The notes under the pieces were generated by a model. The model was not told where the DNA came from. It was given only the letters and a program-made list of their open reading frames with translations, and ran no database searches. Positions 18,628 to 27,457 of a stretch of DNA of 39,778 nt are shown here, in pieces (the stretch's first letter is position 1; the number at the start of each line of letters is the position of its first letter). The stretch is from Egibacteraceae bacterium (GTDB taxonomy: Bacteria > Actinomycetota > Nitriliruptoria > Euzebyales > Egibacteraceae): contig JBBDQS010000005.1 of NCBI GenBank assembly GCA_040905805.1, positions 1 through 39,778 on the forward strand. Direction: 5' to 3'. Position numbers and translations under genes: made by a program.

Positions 18628-19476
18628 ATGCCGGCCGTCGGCGTCTGGCTGAGCGGATGGGTGACGCCCCTGCTGGCGCTGCTCATGCTGTGCGTGAGCC
18701 TGACGTTCGACTTCGCCACCTTGCGTGCCGTGCTCGCCCGCCCGGGCGTGCAGGCGCTCGCGACCGTGCTGGTGTACGGGCCGATGAGCCTGGCCGGCTA
18801 CGTCCTCGGCAGCGCGGTGTTCGGTTCGGGGCCGCTGGGGCTCGGCATCGTCCTCCTCGGGGTGCTGCCCACCGACGTGTCCTCGCCGCTGCTCGTGCTC
18901 ATCGCCCGCGGCAACGTCGCCCTCGCCACGGTCTGCAACGCCGTCAACACCGCGCTGGCTCCGGTGCTCGTGCCCGCGCTGTTCCTGCTGTACACCGGCG
19001 TGGACCTCGACCTCCCGCTCCTCGGTCTGGTCGCTGAGCTCGCCCTGACGGTGCTGGTGCCCACCGTGGTCGGCGTGACCGTCCGCACCCTGCTCGCCGC
19101 CCGCGTCAGGCCGGTCGAGCCAGTCCTGTCGGCCACGGCGTCCGTGGCCTACCTGGCGCTGGTGCTGGCCGTGATCGGCCCCAACGCCCCGACGATCACC
19201 GCCGCTCCGGTCACCGTCGCGGCCGTGGCCGGCGTCGCCGTGGCCCTCAACGCCATCGGCTACCTGCTCGGGGCGGCGACCCGTCCCGTCATCCCGGACC
19301 GAGCCGACCGGTCGGCCATGCTGTTCACCGTGAGCAAGAAGGAGTTCAGCATCGCCGCCTTCGTCGTCTTCACCGGCGGCCTGGCCGCCGAGGTCGCGCT
19401 CCCCGCCGTCGTCTACGCCGTGGTGCAGATGCTCACGTCGCCGTTGGTCGCCACGCGACTCGCGCGCCACGCCTAA
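18628..19476 (+). CDS. bile acid:sodium symporter (BASS) family transporter, N-terminus uncertain
   Basis: The ATG at 18628 gives 282 residues with about nine hydrophobic helices. GVLPTDVSSPLLVLIARGNVAL and NAVNTALAPVLVP match the discontinuous core helices of the SBF family, and FTVSKKEFSIAAFV is another family segment. The substrate of such bacterial proteins is usually unknown. This ATG lies inside the first helix. The same frame upstream reads ERHLAPLVLVTAAAGLAMPAVG with no standard start codon. An ATG at 18551 would give a natural N-terminus if one base were added after it, so a one-base loss near 18552 is likely. The gene begins right after the ligA stop, as if in its operon. Confidence 0.75.
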   Translation: MPAVGVWLSGWVTPLLALLMLCVSLTFDFATLRAVLARPGVQALATVLVYGPMSLAGYVLGSAVFGSGPLGLGIVLLGVLPTDVSSPLLVLIARGNVALATVCNAVNTALAPVLVPALFLLYTGVDLDLPLLGLVAELALTVLVPTVVGVTVRTLLAARVRPVEPVLSATASVAYLALVLAVIGPNAPTITAAPVTVAAVAGVAVALNAIGYLLGAATRPVIPDRADRSAMLFTVSKKEFSIAAFVVFTGGLAAEVALPAVVYAVVQMLTSPLVATRLARHA

Positions 19477-19477
19477 C

Positions 19478-19501
19478 GGGGGGCGCTACCCTGCGCTCCC
19501 C
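19478..19501. terminator. hairpin between symporter and STAND-like gene
   Basis: GGGGGGCGC (19478-19486) and GCGCTCCCC (19493-19501) pair with one mismatch around a 6-nt loop, starting one base after the symporter stop. The two flanking genes converge here, so it could serve either strand. Confidence 0.45.
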
Positions 19502-19739
19502 ATGTGCGCGGCCGGGCGCTCGGACGGCGGTCCGCTGTTTCGATGCCAGGTCGGCCGGCTGCCCCCTCCGGGTGTCCGTCACCAGGTGCTCTGGAGCGCG
19601 TCGGTGACCGCGGATGCCACCGCTTCGACGTCGGACGGGCTCGTCAGGGCGGCCAGCCACTGGGCGAGGGCCGTGACCCCGGCGAGGAGCGCTGGGGTGC
19701 CGCGCTCCGCGAGGTCGCGCACCGTCGGGTGCCACAGGG

Positions 19740-21765
19740 ACGGGTCGGGACGGCGGGCGAGAACCGGGGCGAGGGCGGCCAGCGCCCGTGCCCTGCTCCA
19801 GTCGTCGGTGATAGCGAGGGCCGCTTGCAGCGCCTGGTCATGCAGGTCCTCGGGCAGGGTTGGGGCCAACGCCGCCAACACCTTTGCTCTGGAGCCTCCT
19901 TCGGTGATGGCGAGGGCGACGTCCAGCGCCTTGCCGCGCAGGTCCTCGGGCAGCGCGGGCCCCAACCCCGCCAGTGCTTCCTCTTGCCCGTCGTGGGCAG
20001 TCACAGGCGGCATTCAGGGCCTCGGTCAGGACGCGGTTGCGCTGCTTCTCGGGCAGCGCCGGGGCCAGCGCCGCCAGCGCCTCTGCCCGGGCCTGCGTCT
20101 CGGTCATGGCCAGAACGGACTCCAAGGCGCGACCGTGCAGCTCCTCGGGCAGGGCGGGTGCGATGGCGGCCAGCGCCTCCGCCCGGGTCCAGTCTTCGGT
20201 GATGGTGAGGGCGACCTCCAGCGCCTGGCCGTGCAGCCCCTCGGCCAGGGTGGGGCCCAGCGCCGCCAGCACCCGTGCCCGGTCTTCCTCGTGGCGCATG
20301 GTGCGGGCGCCCTCCAGCACCCGGCCGTGCAGCTCCCCGGGCAGGGCAGGCGCCAGATCTTCCAGTGCATCTGCCCGGGGTGTCTCGTAGGAGATGGCGA
20401 GGGCGGCCTCCAGGGCCTCGGCGAGGATGCCGAGACGTCGTTCCTCGGGCAGGGCGGGTGCCAGGGCTGCCAGCAGATCCGACCGCCGCCACTCATTGCT
20501 GGTGGCACGGGCGACCTCCAGCACCCGGTCGTGCAGACCCTCCGGCAGGGTGGGCACCAGGGCCGTGACCACCTCCCAGCGTGCATCCTCGTCGGTGATG
20601 GCGAGGGCGGCCTCCAGCGCCCGGGCATGGACGTCGCTGTGGCGATCCTCGGGCAGGGCGCGTGCCAGCGCCCCCAACAGCTCCGCAAGGGCTCGCTCGT
20701 GGCTGCGGGCACCGACGACCTCCAGCGCCTCGGCGACGACGTCGCTGCGCTGCTCCTGCGGCAGGAGGGGTGCCAGCTCCGCCAGCGCCTGCGACCGGGC
20801 GTCCACATCGGGTATGGCACGCGCGGCCAGCAGCGCGGCGGCGAGGACATTGCTGCGCTGCTCCTGGGGCACGAAGGCGGCGACTGTCACCAGCGCTCGT
20901 GACCGGGCCTCCCGCTCGGGTATGGCACGGGCGGCCTCCAGCGCGGCGGCGAGGACGTCGCCGCGCCCTTCCCCCGCCCGGGTGGCGACCATCCACGTCA
21001 ACACCGTCGACCGGGCGTCCGCGCTGCGTTCGGCACGGGCGGCCTCCAGCGCCGCCGTGAGGACGTCGCCGCGCTGCCGCTCGGGAAGGGCGGCGGGCGC
21101 CAGCGCCACCAGCGCCTCTGCCCGGGGTTCCGCCTCGGTCATGGCCAGGGCGGCCTCCAGCGCGCGGCCGTGCAGCGCTCCGGGCAGTGCCGGTGCCAGG
21201 GCGACCAGCGCCCGCGACCGGCCCACGTCGTTGGTGAGCTCGAGGGCGGCGTCCAGCGTCCGGGTGAGGATGGTGCCCCGGCCCCACGTGCGCACTGCGG
21301 GCACCAGCGCCGTCAACGTCTTTGACCGAGTCCACTCCTCGGTGATGGCCCGGACGGCTTCCAGCGCCTCGTCGAGGAGGTCGTCGCGTTGTCCTTCGGG
21401 CATGACGGGCCCGAGCGCCGTCAAGGCCCAGGCCCGGTAGGAGGCGCCCGTGAGGGCACGCGCGGCCTCCACCGATTGGCCGTGCAGCCTCTCGGGCAGG
21501 CCACGCGCCAACACCGTCAACGCCGGGACGCGGTTGCGCTCTTCGGTGATGGTGAGGGCGACCTCCAGCGCCCGGCCCTGCAGCTCCTCGGGCAGGGCGG
21601 GGGCCAGCGCCGCCAACACCAGCGACCGGTCGGACTCGTCGAGGGCGCGGGCGGCCTCCAGCTCCTCGGTGAGAACCCGGTCCCGCCGCTCCGGTGGCAG
21701 GTGGGGTGCCAGGGCCGCCACCACCTCCGCTCGCGATCGCTGCTCGGTGATCGACCGCGCGACGT
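19740..21765 (-). repeat. tandem alpha-helical repeat array in the STAND-like gene
   Basis: About 20 units of roughly 96-111 bases encode helix pairs of the form R-A/S-x-A-L-x-A-L-A-P-x-L-P-E, then an L/A/E-rich helix ending AIT. Two unit types occur: a short one with ELHGRALEAAL and a longer one with ERRxxVLxEALEAA. The plus strand shows repeated GGCGGCCTCCAGCGC. The variation between units argues for an old array, not recent amplification. Confidence 0.85.
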
Positions 21766-22474
21766 CGACCGCCAGGTCGTGGGGCCAGTCACGGTCTTCG
21801 GCGGTCTCCCGCAGCATCCGCAGCGCTGTCGCCCTGCTGTGGGCGCCGACGACCAGACGGCTGTGTTCGAGCGCGGCAGCGACCGACCAGCGGCCCTGGG
21901 GTGTGCCGACGGTCACCAGGGCGACGACGAGCGCGGGTGCCAGGTCGGGGGTGAGGCGGTGCAGGGTCGTGCTGATCACCGCGCACGTCAGAGCGGTCGG
22001 GATGTCGGGCACGTCCTCGGCATGGCGCCACAGCAGGTCGAGGTCCGCCAGGTATCCGGCGTGGCTGCCCTCCGCGCCGTAGCAGGCAGCCGCCCACGGT
22101 TGACGTCGCCGGTCGCCGATCGTGTCGTAGCTGGTCAGCACGTCGCGCAGCAGCGTCCACTGCCCGGCCTGCGCGAGGTGGGCCGTCCAGTGGCTGCGCA
22201 CGTACGCGGGCGGGGGATCACCCCGATCCCGCCACCACGCCCGGCCATAGGCGACGAAGCGGTTTTCGAGGTCGTCGCGCTGCCCGGCGGGGAGCCCCTC
22301 GCGGTACAGCTCGCGCAACCGGGGATGGGCGAAAACGAACCCGTCCGCGGGGGAGCCGTCACCGGCGACAAGCCGAGCCACCGACCGAGACGCGTCGTCG
22401 AGGACGTCGCGGGCACCCACGTGCTCGGGCATGAGCGCCGCCAGGTCGGCGCCGGTCAGCGGACCCAACGCGGC

Positions 22475-22523
22475 CGCACAGCAGCCCAGCAGCGCCCGCA
22501 CAGCAGCCCAGCAGCGCCCGCAC
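22475..22523 (-). repeat. 22-bp perfect tandem duplication that breaks the STAND-like frame
   Basis: The unit starting CGCACAGCAGCCC and ending AGCAGCGCC is at 22475-22496 and again at 22497-22518, followed by a partial CGCAC. Twenty-two bases shift the frame by one. Deleting one copy joins ...GAPPAVRALLGCCA to AALGPLTGADLAALM. Confidence 0.92.
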
Positions 22524-23609
22524 CGCGGGAGGGGCACCCGTCAGGGCATCCTCGACGTAGGCGGGCAGCCCGGGCGTTCGACGCGACAGCTCCTCCACGC
22601 CGACTCTTCCCGCGAGGAGGTCGCCCGCGGTCAGCCGGACCAGCAGCGGGTCACCCCCGCTGATCCTGACGAGCGCGCGCGTCTGCGCAGGATTCGGCTG
22701 GCGCTGCTGCGCGAACCACAGCTGCGCGGCGACGTCACCGACCTGCGCCTCGCTCAACGGTTGCAATGCGGGCACGTGGACGACCGGCACGCCGTCCCAG
22801 CCGAGCCGGCGTAGCCACGTGTGGCGGGTCATCCCGCCGGCCCGGACCGACACGACGACCCGGGTGCCCGCGCCCAGCCGGGACGGCAACAGGTCCGCGC
22901 CCACGGGCAACCCGACCGCCTCGTCCAACCCGTCAACGACCACCAGCAGCCGCTTGCCCGCCGGCGTGGTGTCGCGTAGCAGCCACCCACCCAGCCGTGC
23001 GCGCGCCCGATGCGGGCGCAGCACGAGCTGCTGCGCGTCCTCGTCCCAGCAGGCCGCCAGCTGCACGCCCAGCGACCCGAGGATCACTCCGGCCTCGGCG
23101 GTGCGAAACCGCCGGCTGATCGGGACGAAGACCACCGCCCAGTCGTCGCGGGCCAGCACCGAATCGACCCAGCGCACCAGCAACGCGGTCGTGCCCCGGC
23201 CCGTCTCCTGGTGCACCAGCGCATGCTGCGCCGCAGGGTCGTCGAGGAAGGCGTCCAGGCGCGCCAGCTGCGGTCCTCGCCCGGTCCACGGCGCACGGTG
23301 GTGCGCCCGCAGGCGCTCGATCCCCGCGCGGGCAGGATCGGCCGCCGTCATCTGCTCAGCCGGTGTCTGCTCCATCCGCTCAGCGGCGTCGACAGGAGAC
23401 GGTCGACATCGCGAGCTCCTTCCCGAAGGCCCGGCCCGGCGGTCGGCAGGCGTTCGCCGGCGGGCGCGCATCCTACGACGCGCGCCGACCTCAGCGCGGT
23501 CGGCCGGCCCAAACAGTGGCGTTCGCACCGGGAACCTTGCCGCCACCGCCGGCATCTGACCGTGGAGCACGCGGCTCCCGCCGCGGCCTGGGTGGGAGGA
23601 GACCGACCG

Positions 23610-24191
23610 ATGGCAGCGCAACGAGTGGTCGGAGGTGTGTGGCGCGGGCCCGTCCTGCTCGCGTTCGTGGCGATCGTCATGGCTGGCTGCGGCAGCGAGT
23701 CCCTGCCGCCGGGCAGTGGCGAGGACGTGGGCGGCGGCGACGAGCAGGTCGACGACGCTGGTGAGCCGCCCGACGGCAGCGGCGAGGCTGCCGGTGGTGG
23801 TGACCAGGCTGCTGGCGGCGGCACCGCCCTGGCGGGCACCATGACGGGTTACCTCACCCTCGCGGCGGAGAACATGATCACGTTCGACGAGGTCGAGGTC
23901 CGGGTTGGGGAGGCCGCCGCCGCTGCGCGTGCAGCCGACGGCGAGCCCCCTGTCGAGGAAGGTGTCGTCCCCTACCTGCGCAACCCCACCGTCGAGGCCT
24001 ACGAGATCCCGGTGGCCGCGGACGTGCGGGTGCAGGTGTACGACTGCAGTGGCGAGTGCCAGCTCGTCGACTGGGACTACCGCGACCTCGTCAGCGGCGC
24101 GTCGCTGCCCCACGGCAGCCCTGAGTCCCCGTTCACCGTGACCGTGCACGACGGCGAGGTCGTGGAGATCACCGAGGTCTACCTGCCCTGA
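23610..24191 (+). CDS. acidic lipoprotein of unknown function
   Basis: The protein has 193 residues from ATG at 23610 with GGGAGGAG (23594-23601) at 8 bases. Its N-terminus has basic residues, a hydrophobic stretch and a lipobox-like VMAGC, so Cys27 is likely lipidated and the protein anchored outside the membrane. Residues about 28-75 are a Gly/Glu/Asp-rich linker. The rest is probably a small beta-rich domain (MTGYLTLAAENMITFDEVEVRVG ... VRVQVYDCSGECQLVDWDY), with one Cys pair that could form a disulfide. I do not recognise the family. It is divergent from the STAND-like gene across 234 bases, which contain GTCGAC twice (23388-23393, 23402-23407) and GGCGCGC/GCGCGCC arms around a minus-strand TAGGAT -10-like box (23463-23486). 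It lies 206 bases before the WD40 gene. Confidence 0.72.
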   Translation: MAAQRVVGGVWRGPVLLAFVAIVMAGCGSESLPPGSGEDVGGGDEQVDDAGEPPDGSGEAAGGGDQAAGGGTALAGTMTGYLTLAAENMITFDEVEVRVGEAAAAARAADGEPPVEEGVVPYLRNPTVEAYEIPVAADVRVQVYDCSGECQLVDWDYRDLVSGASLPHGSPESPFTVTVHDGEVVEITEVYLP

Positions 24192-24304
24192 GGCGCCGGA
24201 GGTACCATCGCCTTCGCGGTGCCTCGCGCAGACCTCTGCAGCATCGGGACGCCCACGCTGTCCCGGTCGGGGGTGAAGGGGATACGTGTCCTCGAGGTGG
24301 CAGT

Positions 24305-24377
24305 GGTGACGTGACCTGGGTGACGTGACCGGATCGTGGCGACGTTGGCAGAACACGGCGCGTGGGGCGGTGTTCTG
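24305..24377. promoter_or_regulatory. direct repeats and inverted repeat upstream of the WD40 gene
   Basis: GGTGACGTGACC occurs at 24305-24316 and 24319-24330, period 14. Farther down, CAGAACAC (24349-24356) and GTGTTCTG (24370-24377) are perfect 8-bp inverted arms, 21 bases before the WD40 start codon. Either could be a regulator site; the second could also be a leader hairpin. Confidence 0.4.
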
Positions 24378-24397
24378 TGCCACGAAAGGGGCACGTG

Positions 24398-25384
24398 ATG
24401 ACCGCGAACAAGCATTTCAAGCAGCTGGTGCGCGCCCGCATGGCGGTCGCGGGGGAGACCTACACCGCCGCGCGGACAAGCGTGGAGAGCGACGAGGTCG
24501 ACGTGGTGCTGAGCGATCCTGTCGTCGTCGAGGTGCATGGCCGACACGGTCAGACCGTCGTGTTCACCCCCGACGGCACCCGCGTGCTGTCCGGGGGGCA
24601 GGACGCCCGCATCGCGATTCTCGACGCCGCCACCGGGGCGACCCAAGGGGAGCTCCTGGGCCACAGCAAGGTCGTCAACGCCGTCGGGGTGACCCCCGAC
24701 GGGCGCTTGGCGGTCGCCGTGTCCTCGGACCGGACGGTTCGCATCTGGGACCTGGACACCCGCAGCTCCGTCGGCGTGCTGGACGGTCATCGCGATGCCG
24801 TGGTTGCGCCCGCCGTCTCGCCCGACGGCGCTGGGGCGTTGACCGGCGGCTATGACGGACGTCTGCTGCAGTGGGACCTCGCAGAGCACGTCTGCGTCGG
24901 GGAGGTGCGCACTGACCTCAAGCGCCTGGCGGCGGTCGCCTACACCCCTGACGGGACGTGCAGCATCGAGTCGGGTCAGGGGCCCCGCGTGACCGTGCGC
25001 GCGACCGACAGCAACGAGACCCTGGCCGTCCTCGACACCGGGGCTCCGGGAGTCATCGGGCTCGACGTCTCAGCCGACGGAGCGATGCTGGCCACCGCCG
25101 GATACGACGGCACCGTGGCGCTGTGGGACTGCACCGGCTGGGAGGAGGTCCGGCGGCTGGACGTCGGCGATCGCGCCAGCGCCGTGTCCTTCTCGCGCAG
25201 CGGACGACTGCTGGCGGTCGCGGCGCGTCGGAAGGTGACCGTCTGGTCCCATGACCGCGACACGCCGATCGCCACGGCGGGTCTGCCGATCGACGGGGTC
25301 TACGACCTTGCGTTCTCCCCAGACGCGCGCCGGCTCGCCCAAGCCGGGGCCGACGGCAAGGTCCGCATCTGGACACTCAGATAG
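24398..25384 (+). CDS. WD40 repeat (seven-bladed beta-propeller) protein
   Basis: The protein has 328 residues from ATG at 24398 with GAAAGGGG about 6 bases upstream. After a 28-residue leader, seven WD40 units fill the protein, shown by VVFTPDGTRVLSGGQDARIAIL, VGVTPDGRLAVAVSSDRTVRIW, VSPDGAGALTGGYDGRLLQW, YTPDGTCSIESGQGPRVTV, VSADGAMLATAGYDGTVALW, FSRSGRLLAVAARRKVTVW and FSPDARRLAQAGADGKVRIW. That makes a complete closed propeller with no catalytic domain. There is no signal peptide, so it should be cytosolic and act as a protein-binding platform. The leader NKHFKQLVRARMAVAGETYTAAR resembles a short helical segment I recall at the start of several unrelated actinobacterial proteins. It neighbours the lipoprotein and STAND-like genes; WD40 propellers are common in STAND proteins, so a split system is possible. 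Confidence 0.85.
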   Translation: MTANKHFKQLVRARMAVAGETYTAARTSVESDEVDVVLSDPVVVEVHGRHGQTVVFTPDGTRVLSGGQDARIAILDAATGATQGELLGHSKVVNAVGVTPDGRLAVAVSSDRTVRIWDLDTRSSVGVLDGHRDAVVAPAVSPDGAGALTGGYDGRLLQWDLAEHVCVGEVRTDLKRLAAVAYTPDGTCSIESGQGPRVTVRATDSNETLAVLDTGAPGVIGLDVSADGAMLATAGYDGTVALWDCTGWEEVRRLDVGDRASAVSFSRSGRLLAVAARRKVTVWSHDRDTPIATAGLPIDGVYDLAFSPDARRLAQAGADGKVRIWTLR

Positions 25385-25411
25385 GGGTGCTGACACCGGC
25401 GCCCCGTGGGT

Positions 25412-26341
25412 TCACCCGGGGCTGTGGCCCGGCGGGGGGGCGTCGACCGGTGCGGCGGGGGGCTGGGCGGGACGGCGCCCGCTGGCGGCCACGATGATGC
25501 CCGCGAGCACCGCGCCGACGCCGGCGAGCTGGACGGGTGACGGGGCCTCGGCCAGCAGCACGGCCCCGAGCGCGACCGCGCCGACCGGCTGGAGCATCAG
25601 CAGCATCGACGTCACGACGGCGGGCAGGCGCGGCAGCGAGATGGAGATCAGCAGCCAGGCGAGCACCTGGGAGCTGAGGGCGAGCAGTGCGAGCCACCCA
25701 TGTGCCGGCCAGGAGGGCGCGAACTGGATGTCGCCGAGCAGCAGGCCCGCCAGCGCCGCGCACGCCGCGGCTGACAGCGTCGCGTCGAACAGCGGGCCGG
25801 CGGGCCGGCGGGGGTGGGTGTTGCCGGCGCGCAGGGTGAGGATGAACCCGGCGTAGGCCAGCGCGGTCACGAGGCCGAACACCACGCCGAGCAGGGGGTC
25901 CTGCCCGTAGGCGCCCTCGCCGATGACCCCGGAGATCAAGGTCACGCCGACGAGCACCACCGGGACCGCCACGAGCACGCGCGGGCGTGGTCGCTCACCC
26001 AGGACCAGCCAGGCGATGAGTCCCACGAGCACGACCTGGCTGTTGGCCAGGACCGTGGCGAGCCCGGCGCCGACGTAGTCGATCGCGTAGTGCCAGAACG
26101 TGAGGTCGGCGGCGAAGAACACCCCGGCCGCAAAGGCGACTCCCCGGTCACGCCGGCTGCGCGGTCCGTACCGGCGGGCCTCACGAGCGGTGAGCAGCGC
26201 CAGCACCGGCAGGGCGTAGAAGCAGCGGAAGACCGCGGCGGTGGCCGGCGCGACGTCGGCCAGACGGACCAGCACGGCAGAAAAGGCGATCAGCAGGGCG
26301 CCGGCGGTTCCGGTGGCGTAGGGCAGGCGTGAATCCGTCAC
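25412..26341 (-). CDS. EamA/DMT-family transporter
   Basis: The protein has 309 residues from GTG at 26339-26341. Ten hydrophobic helices fall into two EamA halves of about 140 residues each. Conserved features include FRCFYALPVLALL near helix 2, HYAIDYVGAGLATVLANSQVVLVGLIAWLVLGERPRP in the first half and LQPVGAVALGAVLLAEAPSPVQLAGVGAVLAGI in the second. Such proteins export amino acids, metabolites or drugs; substrate cannot be told. The C-terminus is a Pro-rich tail. It converges with the WD40 gene (27 bases between stops) and follows the GNAT gene on the same strand by 75 bases, so those two may be co-transcribed. Confidence 0.85.
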   Translation of the reverse strand: MTDSRLPYATGTAGALLIAFSAVLVRLADVAPATAAVFRCFYALPVLALLTAREARRYGPRSRRDRGVAFAAGVFFAADLTFWHYAIDYVGAGLATVLANSQVVLVGLIAWLVLGERPRPRVLVAVPVVLVGVTLISGVIGEGAYGQDPLLGVVFGLVTALAYAGFILTLRAGNTHPRRPAGPLFDATLSAAACAALAGLLLGDIQFAPSWPAHGWLALLALSSQVLAWLLISISLPRLPAVVTSMLLMLQPVGAVALGAVLLAEAPSPVQLAGVGAVLAGIIVAASGRRPAQPPAAPVDAPPPGHSPG

Positions 26342-26416
26342 GGTGGTCAGCGGCGAGCATAGCGATCGCGCCTGCGCGCAGCCGCTCCACCTCGCAGGCT
26401 CGGGCGGGTTCGCCGG

Positions 26417-27292
26417 TCAGGGATCCAGGGTGAAGCCCTTGCGCCACGGGCGCACCAGGCGCTCCTCGACGAAGCCCACGGCGGCGTACAGGGCGCGGCC
26501 GGCGCGGAGGTCCTCGCGGATGGTGAGGTGCACCGGGGCGCACTGCCGGCGCTGGAGCCAGTGCACGCCGGCCAGGACCAGCGCGCGGCCGTGCCCGCGA
26601 CCGCGCAGGTCGGGTCGCACGCCGACGAACTCGATCGAGCCACTTCCGTCGAGGAGGCAGCGCGCGATCACGTACCCGACGAGCCCGCCCGCGCGCCGGA
26701 TGCCGAGGGCGACGCGGTCGGGATCGTCGACCTCGACGGGCGCGTCGCCGGCGCCGCCCGCCTCGGGGAACAGCAGGTCGTGCAACCGCGCCAGCTCGGG
26801 ATGGTCCTCCGCGGTGATGGGCACGACGGCGTCGTCACCCGGGTCGGGCAGGCGTTCGCCGAGGACCAGGACCGCCGAGGCCGCCTCGGCGTGGAAGCCG
26901 TGCGCACGGGCGAAGCCCTGCACCCGGGCGTTGCACTCGTCGGGAGCGAACTCCTCCTGTGTCACCTGGGGCGGCAGGCGCCGGCGGGCCGACGTGTAGA
27001 GGCGGTCGGCCACGGCCCGCCAGCCCTCGCCGCCCCAGACGAACGGGCCCTGCCACCACACCCTCGGGGGGTCCGTCGCGTGATCGGCGCCGAGCAGGCC
27101 CACGGGGCGCCCGTCGCTGACCGCCACCACGATGCAGGCGACCCCCCCGGGCAGGGCCGGCAGCGCCTCGGCGATGGCGGCGGCGTCGATGGGCAGGTCG
27201 CCGGTGAACTGCTCGGGGTCGCGCTGCAGTCGCTCGATGTGGTGCGCGACGTCATCGACGTCGCCTGCCCGCAGGCTCTGGATCACCGTCAC
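26417..27292 (-). CDS. GNAT-family N-acetyltransferase (two-domain)
   Basis: The protein has 291 residues from GTG at 27292. The C-terminal half (about 155-291) is a full GNAT domain with the acetyl-CoA loop VGVRPDLRGRGHGRALVLAG and the late RALYAAVGFVEERLVRPW. The N-terminal half looks like a degenerate second GNAT domain: it has VVAVSDGRPVGLLGAD and an ARVQGFARAHGFHAEA segment but no good pyrophosphate loop. The substrate is unknown. It is divergent from the DUF3039 gene across 165 bases. Confidence 0.82.
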   Translation of the reverse strand: MTVIQSLRAGDVDDVAHHIERLQRDPEQFTGDLPIDAAAIAEALPALPGGVACIVVAVSDGRPVGLLGADHATDPPRVWWQGPFVWGGEGWRAVADRLYTSARRRLPPQVTQEEFAPDECNARVQGFARAHGFHAEAASAVLVLGERLPDPGDDAVVPITAEDHPELARLHDLLFPEAGGAGDAPVEVDDPDRVALGIRRAGGLVGYVIARCLLDGSGSIEFVGVRPDLRGRGHGRALVLAGVHWLQRRQCAPVHLTIREDLRAGRALYAAVGFVEERLVRPWRKGFTLDP

Positions 27293-27457
27293 GTTCCCGT
27301 GTCCTCACTGGTGGGCTGCCGACCGATCGGCGGGTCGGTCCATGCATTGTCCCACCGGTGCGCCCTGGTTACCGCCGCGGGCCGCCGGCAGGCCAATCGG
27401 ACCTCGGGCCGTTACAGTGGGACCATCCCGACGGCGCAAGGCAGCGTGACGGCTCCC

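Larger units (their letters stand above)
19579..23375 (-). pseudogene. STAND-like NTPase with about 20 alpha-helical repeats, broken by two frameshifts
   Basis: From ATG at 23375: GRGPQLARLDAFL, then a P-loop region HQETGRGTTALL in which the Walker A lysine is replaced by Thr62, then Walker B LLVVVDGLDEA (Asp148-Glu152) and VVVSVRAGG. This is the layout of NACHT/AAA STAND proteins. After a winged-helix-like region the frame breaks at a 22-bp tandem duplication (22475-22518); removing one copy gives RALLGCCAAALGPLTGADLAAL without interruption. From about 21765 follow some 20 repeats of 32-37 residues, like RAEALAALAPALPEELHGRAL. A second break lies near 20000-20015, where the frame ends ALNAAC and the next repeats resume as TAHDGQEEALAGL. 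Repaired, the protein would have about 1,260 residues. No N-terminal effector domain is visible. Such proteins are sensor/signalling NTPases, many in conflict systems; that role is inference. It faces away from the lipoprotein and WD40 genes. Confidence 0.78.

Noticed and set aside
19502-20902. 466-codon open frame on the plus strand across the repeat array
   Set aside because: It is the antisense image of the helical repeats, giving repeated GQG-rich sequence with no real domain.
19740-21765. CRISPR array suggested by regular repeats
   Set aside because: Repeats are diverged, lack unique spacers and encode a periodic protein in frame.
23376-24383. Upstream extension of the STAND-like frame
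   Set aside because: It runs opposite the lipoprotein gene and shows only Arg/Pro-rich shadow sequence.
25402-25421. Possible bidirectional terminator between WD40 and EamA genes
   Set aside because: The stems are only 4 bp with a bulge and overlap the EamA stop, too weak to annotate.
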